Shown one piece after another: positions 23,547 through 27,306 of a DNA stretch of 27,306 nucleotides (position 1 is the first letter of the stretch; every line of letters starts with the position of its first letter). Source of the stretch: JANPPS01 sp031428635. Lineage in GTDB: Bacteria > Pseudomonadota > Alphaproteobacteria > Acetobacterales > Acetobacteraceae. The stretch is from contig JANPPS010000309.1 in assembly GCA_031428635.1 (NCBI GenBank), forward strand, positions 1-27,306. The letters are read 5' to 3'. The notes under the pieces are model-generated. The model had not been told where the DNA came from. It saw nothing but the letters and a program-made list of their open reading frames with translations, and did not search any database. The position numbers and the translations under genes are program-made.

Positions 23547-23694
23547 GCGCAGGGTCGCTTTAGAATTTAAGGCAACCTTAGATTAACGACTTGATCACGA
23601 TTTCATCACTTTTTACCAATGTGCATCGTTGTCGCTTGTTAAGTGGTTCGGCGCGATCGTATAACGAGTTTCGTAGGCTATCGGAGCGACTGTC

Positions 23695-24264
23695 ATGCGT
23701 AATCTCCTTCTAGCAAGCCTTTCCACCGCTATCCTCGCAGTCGCTCTGCCGGCCAACGCGACGGTGTTGAATGGTAAGACGATTTCCAACGTCCTCGTCG
23801 CTGGGATAACGTATAATATCTCATTCGTAGACACGGCGTTGTCGCAGATGCCTCAGTCTTTTCAGTTTAATTTCGCTGACTTCGGCGGAGCATCTGCAGC
23901 AATCACCGCGGTTATTGCAACGGCGGATTATAAGAATCTTATTTTACCGGCCAACACGGTTAACGGCACCTACTACTCTGGCTTCATCGTTCCGTACGGT
24001 ACCTTGTTGCCGCCGACGACCCGGCCACGGGAGTATGACGGTGCTGTTTACCAATTTAAGAACGGCAATATTGATAACTTCCCCCTTTATTACTACCCGA
24101 CCAGCGACGTTAACACGACCGGCGATTACTCGGTCGTTGGCTATCCTTTGACCGCCTACGCGTTACCCAGTGGTCAACAGTTCGCGTCCTTGCCGGAACC
24201 TGCGAGCATTGCCGTTGTTGCATTCGGGTTGTTTGGTATCGGCGTTTTGCGCCGCCGGGCCTAG
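23695..24264 (+). CDS. PEP-CTERM secreted protein, intact
   Basis: A 189-aa protein with signal peptide MRNLLLASLSTAILAVALPANA and a complete PEP-CTERM tail: LPEPASIAVVAFGLFGIG then VLRRRA. In exosortase systems this tail is recognised at the inner membrane, cleaved near PEP and the protein released or anchored outside. The mature domain has no family I recognise; many Asn, Thr and Tyr residues suggest a beta-sheet surface protein, possibly glycosylated. It is a tandem copy of the gene upstream, separated by 148 AT-rich bases. CGGAG lies eight bases before ATG 23695. Its TAG stop abuts the reverse-strand stop of the next gene, leaving no room for a terminator. No exosortase gene is in the window. 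Confidence 0.85.
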   Translation: MRNLLLASLSTAILAVALPANATVLNGKTISNVLVAGITYNISFVDTALSQMPQSFQFNFADFGGASAAITAVIATADYKNLILPANTVNGTYYSGFIVPYGTLLPPTTRPREYDGAVYQFKNGNIDNFPLYYYPTSDVNTTGDYSVVGYPLTAYALPSGQQFASLPEPASIAVVAFGLFGIGVLRRRA

Positions 24265-24879
24265 CTACGTCATCGGCTTCGCAACGTGACTGGCATAGGC
24301 CGGCCGCGTCAACAAACCATCGTACCAACGGCGGAGCGACTTGTGTGGCGTTCGTTCGATTTCGAACGAGAACCAGCGATGTACGTGTACGCCGATCGCG
24401 ACATCGGCGAGGGTGAAATCTGCGCCGGCGATATAGGCGTGCTCGGCGAGGTGGCGATCTAACAGGCCATAGTGGCGACCAAGCTCTTCGATTGCGCGGC
24501 CAATCGCAGCATCGTCCCGCTGTTCTGGGCGTTGCCGAATGAGGCCTTGGAACACTGTCGACTGCGGCCGGTTCAGCACCGTCTGTTGCCAGTCCATCCA
24601 CTGATCGACGACCGCCCGGGCGTGGGGTGAAGCGGGCCATGCGGGAGTGGGATTGGTACTCGCCAGGTGCCGCAGGATCGCATTGCTTTCCCACAACGCC
24701 CAACCGTCCTCGATCAACGTCGGCACCAGGGTGTTCGGGTTTTGCAACGTATACTCCGGCGGCGCACCGAACGGTCCACCGACGTCTCGCCGAACATACG
24801 GCAGGGCAAGCTCCTCGAGCAGCCAAATCACCTTCATCACGTTGCTGGAGTTCGCCCGGCCTAGCAGTACGCGTTCCAT
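24265..24879 (-). CDS. Glutathione S-transferase family protein
   Basis: A 204-aa soluble GST. The N-terminal thioredoxin-like domain (1 to about 80) shows GRANSSNVMKVIWLLEEL, with Ser11/Ser12 where bacterial GSTs place the catalytic Ser, NTLVPTLIEDG with the cis-Pro, and WESNAILRHL with the Glu-Ser that binds the gamma-glutamyl group. The C-terminal helical domain includes AYIAGADFTLADVAIG, the conserved N-capping/hydrophobic staple Asp motif. Likely role: conjugation or reduction of small electrophiles with glutathione; the substrate is unknown. It is convergent with the PEP-CTERM gene, stop to stop without any gap, and divergent from dsbB across 55 bp. Confidence 0.9.
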   Translation of the reverse strand: MERVLLGRANSSNVMKVIWLLEELALPYVRRDVGGPFGAPPEYTLQNPNTLVPTLIEDGWALWESNAILRHLASTNPTPAWPASPHARAVVDQWMDWQQTVLNRPQSTVFQGLIRQRPEQRDDAAIGRAIEELGRHYGLLDRHLAEHAYIAGADFTLADVAIGVHVHRWFSFEIERTPHKSLRRWYDGLLTRPAYASHVAKPMT

Positions 24880-24934
24880 GTTTTACCACCTTAGTCGGGC
24901 CACCTTGTCGACCCAGCCAGGCGGGATCATACCG

Positions 24935-25435
24935 ATGCGCATGAGGATGCCAAACCAACGCGTGGTCGCGCTGCTGGGTCTACTTGCGGCGGTGATGGCG
25001 CTGGGTGGCGCGTGGGTGGCGGAGATGCAGGGCGGGCTGGTTCCCTGCGCGCTATGCCTGATCGAGCGGTGGCCGTTTCGGGTCTTGTTGGCCGTGTCCG
25101 TCCTGGCGTTGGCCTGGCCCGGCGCGCGGCGGTTGGCGCTGGTGGCCGGTGCCGTGACAATGCTGGCCGGTGCCGGGCTGGGCGTCTTACACGTGGGCGT
25201 GGAGCAGCATTGGTGGCCGAGCCCGCTGCCGGAGTGCTCGGCGCCGGCGCTGGGTGGTGGCAGCATGGCCGAGCGGCTGGCCCGCATGCCCGCGCGCCCG
25301 GCCAAGCCGTGCGACGAGCCGGTGCTGCTGATCCCCGGCCTGCCGCTATCGTTCGCCGGCCTGCAGCTGTCGGTAGCCCTGGCGCTGGCTGCGATGCTTG
25401 CCACATCCGCGCTACGAACGGAGCATCGAACATGA
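24935..25435 (+). CDS. dsbB: Disulfide bond formation protein DsbB
   Basis: A 166-aa inner-membrane protein that reoxidises DsbA and passes electrons to ubiquinone. ATG 24935 has GGGA eight bases upstream; longer in-frame extensions overlap the GST gene antisense and are rejected. Four hydrophobic helices are visible at about 9-29, 47-63, 66-86 and 132-157. The first periplasmic loop holds Cys38-x-x-Cys41 in VPCALCLIERWPF, where the Arg is the conserved quinone-site residue. The second loop holds Cys101 (LPECSAP) and Cys126 (KPCDEP), completing the relay. It overlaps coq7 by ATGA. DsbA is not in the window. Confidence 0.92.
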   Translation: MRMRMPNQRVVALLGLLAAVMALGGAWVAEMQGGLVPCALCLIERWPFRVLLAVSVLALAWPGARRLALVAGAVTMLAGAGLGVLHVGVEQHWWPSPLPECSAPALGGGSMAERLARMPARPAKPCDEPVLLIPGLPLSFAGLQLSVALALAAMLATSALRTEHRT

Positions 25436-25971
25436 GTGAGACCCTTCCTGGCGACGTAAGCGCCCGTGAGATGATCGAGCGCGTCATTCGCGTCGACCAC
25501 GCCGGCGAATACGGCGCGGCGCGGATCTATGAGGGCCAACTCGCAATCATGGGGCGCGGGCCCAAGGGCGACGTTATCCGCCACATGAAGGCGCAGGAGC
25601 AGCATCACCTCGATACCTTCACGCGTCTGATTAGCGAGCGCCGGGTACGGCCGACCGTGCTACTGCCGCTGTGGCGGGTGGCGGCACTGACGCTTGGTGC
25701 CGTGACGGCGGCGATGGGCGACCGCGCAGCGATGGCGTGTACCGTCGCGGTCGAGGAGGCGATAGCCGAGCATTACGCCCAGCAAGCTGCCGCGCTGCCG
25801 CCCGAGGAAGCTGTGCTGCGCGCCCATATCGAGCAGTTCCGCGCCGAGGAGCAGGAGCACCGTGCTATCGGATTGGAACACGACGCGGAACTTGCGCCCG
25901 CGTACCGGCTGATGTCGGCCGTCATCAAGGCCGGGTGCAAAGTGGCGATTGCGGTGAGCGAGCGGGTCTAA
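25432..25971 (+). CDS. coq7: Demethoxyubiquinone hydroxylase COQ7
   Basis: A 179-aa diiron carboxylate monooxygenase that adds the last ring hydroxyl in ubiquinone synthesis. Ligands fit the family spacing: Glu26 in DHAGEYGA, Glu56 and His59 in AQEQHHLD, Glu108 in VAVEEAIAEHY, and Glu140 and His143 in RAEEQEHRAIG. A hydrophobic stretch in the middle (LPLWRVAALTLGAVTAAM) fits the membrane-surface helix. ATG 25432 shares ATGA with the dsbB stop and has GGAG about nine bases upstream; a long in-frame extension through dsbB is not real. Coupling with dsbB places quinone maker and quinone user on one message. Confidence 0.93.
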   Translation: MSETLPGDVSAREMIERVIRVDHAGEYGAARIYEGQLAIMGRGPKGDVIRHMKAQEQHHLDTFTRLISERRVRPTVLLPLWRVAALTLGAVTAAMGDRAAMACTVAVEEAIAEHYAQQAAALPPEEAVLRAHIEQFRAEEQEHRAIGLEHDAELAPAYRLMSAVIKAGCKVAIAVSERV

Positions 25972-26214
25972 TCGCTATTACGTCCGCATAGACCGCCGAT
26001 TTAAGAATGTTCCAACCGCCCGTTCTAGATGGCGAGGAATTGAAGGATCTGTTGGGCGGCTTTGCGGCGGTATGCCCGGGTGACGCCGGCCAAACGCGGC
26101 GCGCTGCTGGTCGATCAGGCGGTTGGAGAGCTGGTCACGGAAATCTAAACAGCTCGATAAGTGTGGAAACTGCTCCTGAAGGCGAGGATCTCTCTTATGA
26201 AGATTGGAGCAAAG

Positions 26215-26520
26215 ATGAGCAGAAGACCCCGCCGCACGCACTCAGCGGCTTTCAAAGCCAAGGTGGTGTTAGCTGCCATTCGAGGCGACAAGACGCTGGC
26301 CGAATTGACGAAGCAGCATGCCGTACACCCCAACCAAATCACAGACTGAAAGAACTAGTTGCTGAGCCGGGCGGCCGACGTATTCGGCGGCGAGTCCTCC
26401 TCGGCAGAGCCGGCGGTGAATTTGAATGGACTGCATGCCAAGATCGGCCAGCAGGTACTGGAGATCGATTTTTTGTCCGGCGCGCTCAGCAAGGCAGGCC
26501 TGCTGAGCGTAAAGCGATGA
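26215..26520 (+). pseudogene. IS3-family orfA (helix-turn-helix), two nonsense codons
   Basis: The frame begins MSRRPRRTHSAAFKAKVVLA and continues with LAELTKQHAVHPNQITD, the usual HTH_Tnp_1 orfA of IS3 elements, with GGAG upstream of ATG 26215. TGA at 26347-26349 replaces the Trp normally in ITxWK, and TAG at 26356-26358 replaces Gln. Beyond them the same frame still reads LLSRAADVFGG, HAKIGQQVLEIDFLSGALSK and AGLLSVKR to a natural stop at 26520. Both stops are explained by single transitions (TGG to TGA, CAG to TAG). Not functional without readthrough. Confidence 0.85.
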
Positions 26521-27306
26521 TTTAGCGTGACGTTGGGCTGTCGATCATGCGGCAGGGTCAACTTTTGAGCATCAGTCGCGGCAGCGCGTACTACCAACCC
26601 AAGCCCGTGAGCGATGCCGAACTCAAACTGATGCGTCGCGTCGACGAGCTGCATCTGGAGTTGCTATTCACCGGTGCGCGAATGCTGCCCGATCTGCTGC
26701 ACGGTGAAGGCGTCTGAGTGGGCCGAAAACACATGACCACGCTGACGCGTCTAATGGCGATCACGGCATTGTATCAAAAGCCGAACACGAGCAGGAAAGC
26801 GTCGGGCCACAAGATCTATCCGTATCTGCTGCGCACGCTGTCCATCATGCGGGCCAACCAAGTCTGGGCCATGGACATTAGCTAAATTCCGATGGCCCAG
26901 GGCTTCGTCTACCTGGCGGCGGTGATCGACTGGTACAGGCGCCGGGTGTTGGCCTGGCGGTTGTCGATCTCGATGGACACCGAGTTCTGCACGGACGCTG
27001 TCGAGGAGGCGATCACCAGACACGGCACGCCCAAGATCTTTAACACCGACCAGGGCAGCCAATTTGCCGTTGCGGCCTTCACCGGCTTGCTGATGAACCA
27101 CGGTGTCTGCATCTCGATGGACGGCAAGGGCTGCTGGAGGGATAACGTATTCGTCGAACGGCTGTAGTGTTGATCAAGTACGGGGAGGTGTACCTGCACG
27201 CCTACGAGAGCCTGAGCCAGGCCCGAGCCGAAATCGGTTCATACATCGAGCGCTACAGCACCCGCAGGCCGCACTCGAGCCTGCAGGCCCGCACATCCGA
27301 TGTGGT
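26517..27306 (+). pseudogene. IS3-family orfB (DDE integrase), stops and frameshift
   Basis: ATG 26517 overlaps the orfA stop by ATGA. The frame is interrupted by TAG 26523-26525, TGA 26715-26717, TAA 26883-26885 and TAG 27165-27167, then by a one-base loss near 27170, after which IKYGEVYLHAYESLSQARAE and RRPHSSLQARTSDV are read in another frame to the window end. The rve catalytic residues are still recognisable: Asp in VWAMDIS, Asp in FNTDQGSQF and Glu in RDNVFVERL. The Tyr right after the first Asp region has become TAA. The element cannot make its own transposase. Confidence 0.87.

Larger units (their letters stand above)
26155..27306 (+). mobile_element. Degenerate IS3-family insertion sequence, right end beyond window
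   Basis: An IS3-type element with a decayed orfA and orfB in the usual order and overlap. The left boundary is approximate, set just upstream of the orfA leader; I could not identify the terminal inverted repeat or target duplication because the right end is outside. The DNA from 25972 to about 26155 between coq7 and the element holds nothing I recognise. Confidence 0.75.

Noticed and set aside
25012..25431. Long in-frame extension of coq7 through dsbB
   Set aside because: It overlaps a well-supported dsbB in another frame; COQ7 proteins begin shortly before the DHAGEYGA motif, as from ATG 25432.
26007..26525. 172-codon plus-strand frame across the IS left end
   Set aside because: It crosses into the wrong frame of orfA; family residues are found in the 26215 frame, so this is a shadow.

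Overview
The window is GC-rich, gene-dense bacterial chromosome of alphaproteobacterial type. Evidence for this placement is a DUF1849/EipB periplasmic protein, a short COQ7 next to dsbB, a DUF6481 protein, a DinB with an N-terminal Cys cluster, and an AspRS of the non-discriminating type. PEP-CTERM proteins with the tail PEPASIAVVAFGLFG would fit Acetobacteraceae/Rhodospirillales, but that narrower placement is inference.

Layout from left to right. (1) Positions 1-599 hold the 3' part of a proline racemase/4-hydroxyproline epimerase. A gene-free 305 bp follows, then a minus-strand pair of a membrane-anchored TPR protein and a DUF6481 protein (905-2135). (2) An NAD(P)-binding epimerase-like gene (2203-3063) converges on, and overlaps by 81 bp, an ABHD10-like hydrolase (2983-3768). 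Between the hydrolase and the next gene lies what looks like a short relic of an Nramp metal transporter. (3) An acyl-CoA dehydrogenase and an aminoglycoside-phosphotransferase-like kinase form a two-gene unit (4087-6341). They are the two halves of the eukaryotic ACAD10/ACAD11 fusion and resemble LvaC/LvaA of levulinate catabolism. (4) rnd and aspS diverge (6345-9384); eipB and a short-chain dehydrogenase follow, joined by a one-base TAATG overlap. (5) A DyP-type peroxidase stands alone. (6) A minus-strand operon holds a GMC oxidoreductase, a ROK sugar kinase and dinB, all with overlapping ends (12947-16646).

(7) The most distinctive block is a plus-strand operon of three overlapping genes (16740-22935). 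It encodes a 955-aa glycosyltransferase with about eleven degenerate LFD...HYL repeats, a small SAM methyltransferase, and an 866-aa fusion of a glycosyltransferase with two different methyltransferases. Directly downstream are two tandem paralogous PEP-CTERM secreted proteins (23028-24264) in visibly more AT-rich DNA; the first has lost its basic tail. Together these suggest a cell-surface or extracellular methylated glycan and the proteins exported with it. No exosortase, polymerase, flippase or sugar-nucleotide synthesis gene is in the window, so the product is unknown.

(8) A glutathione S-transferase-like gene on the minus strand abuts the second PEP-CTERM gene. dsbB and coq7 then overlap by ATGA, linking a quinone-reducing disulfide enzyme with a ubiquinone biosynthesis hydroxylase. 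(9) The window ends in a decayed IS3-family element whose orfA and orfB carry several stop codons and a frameshift. No tRNA, rRNA or CRISPR array was seen.
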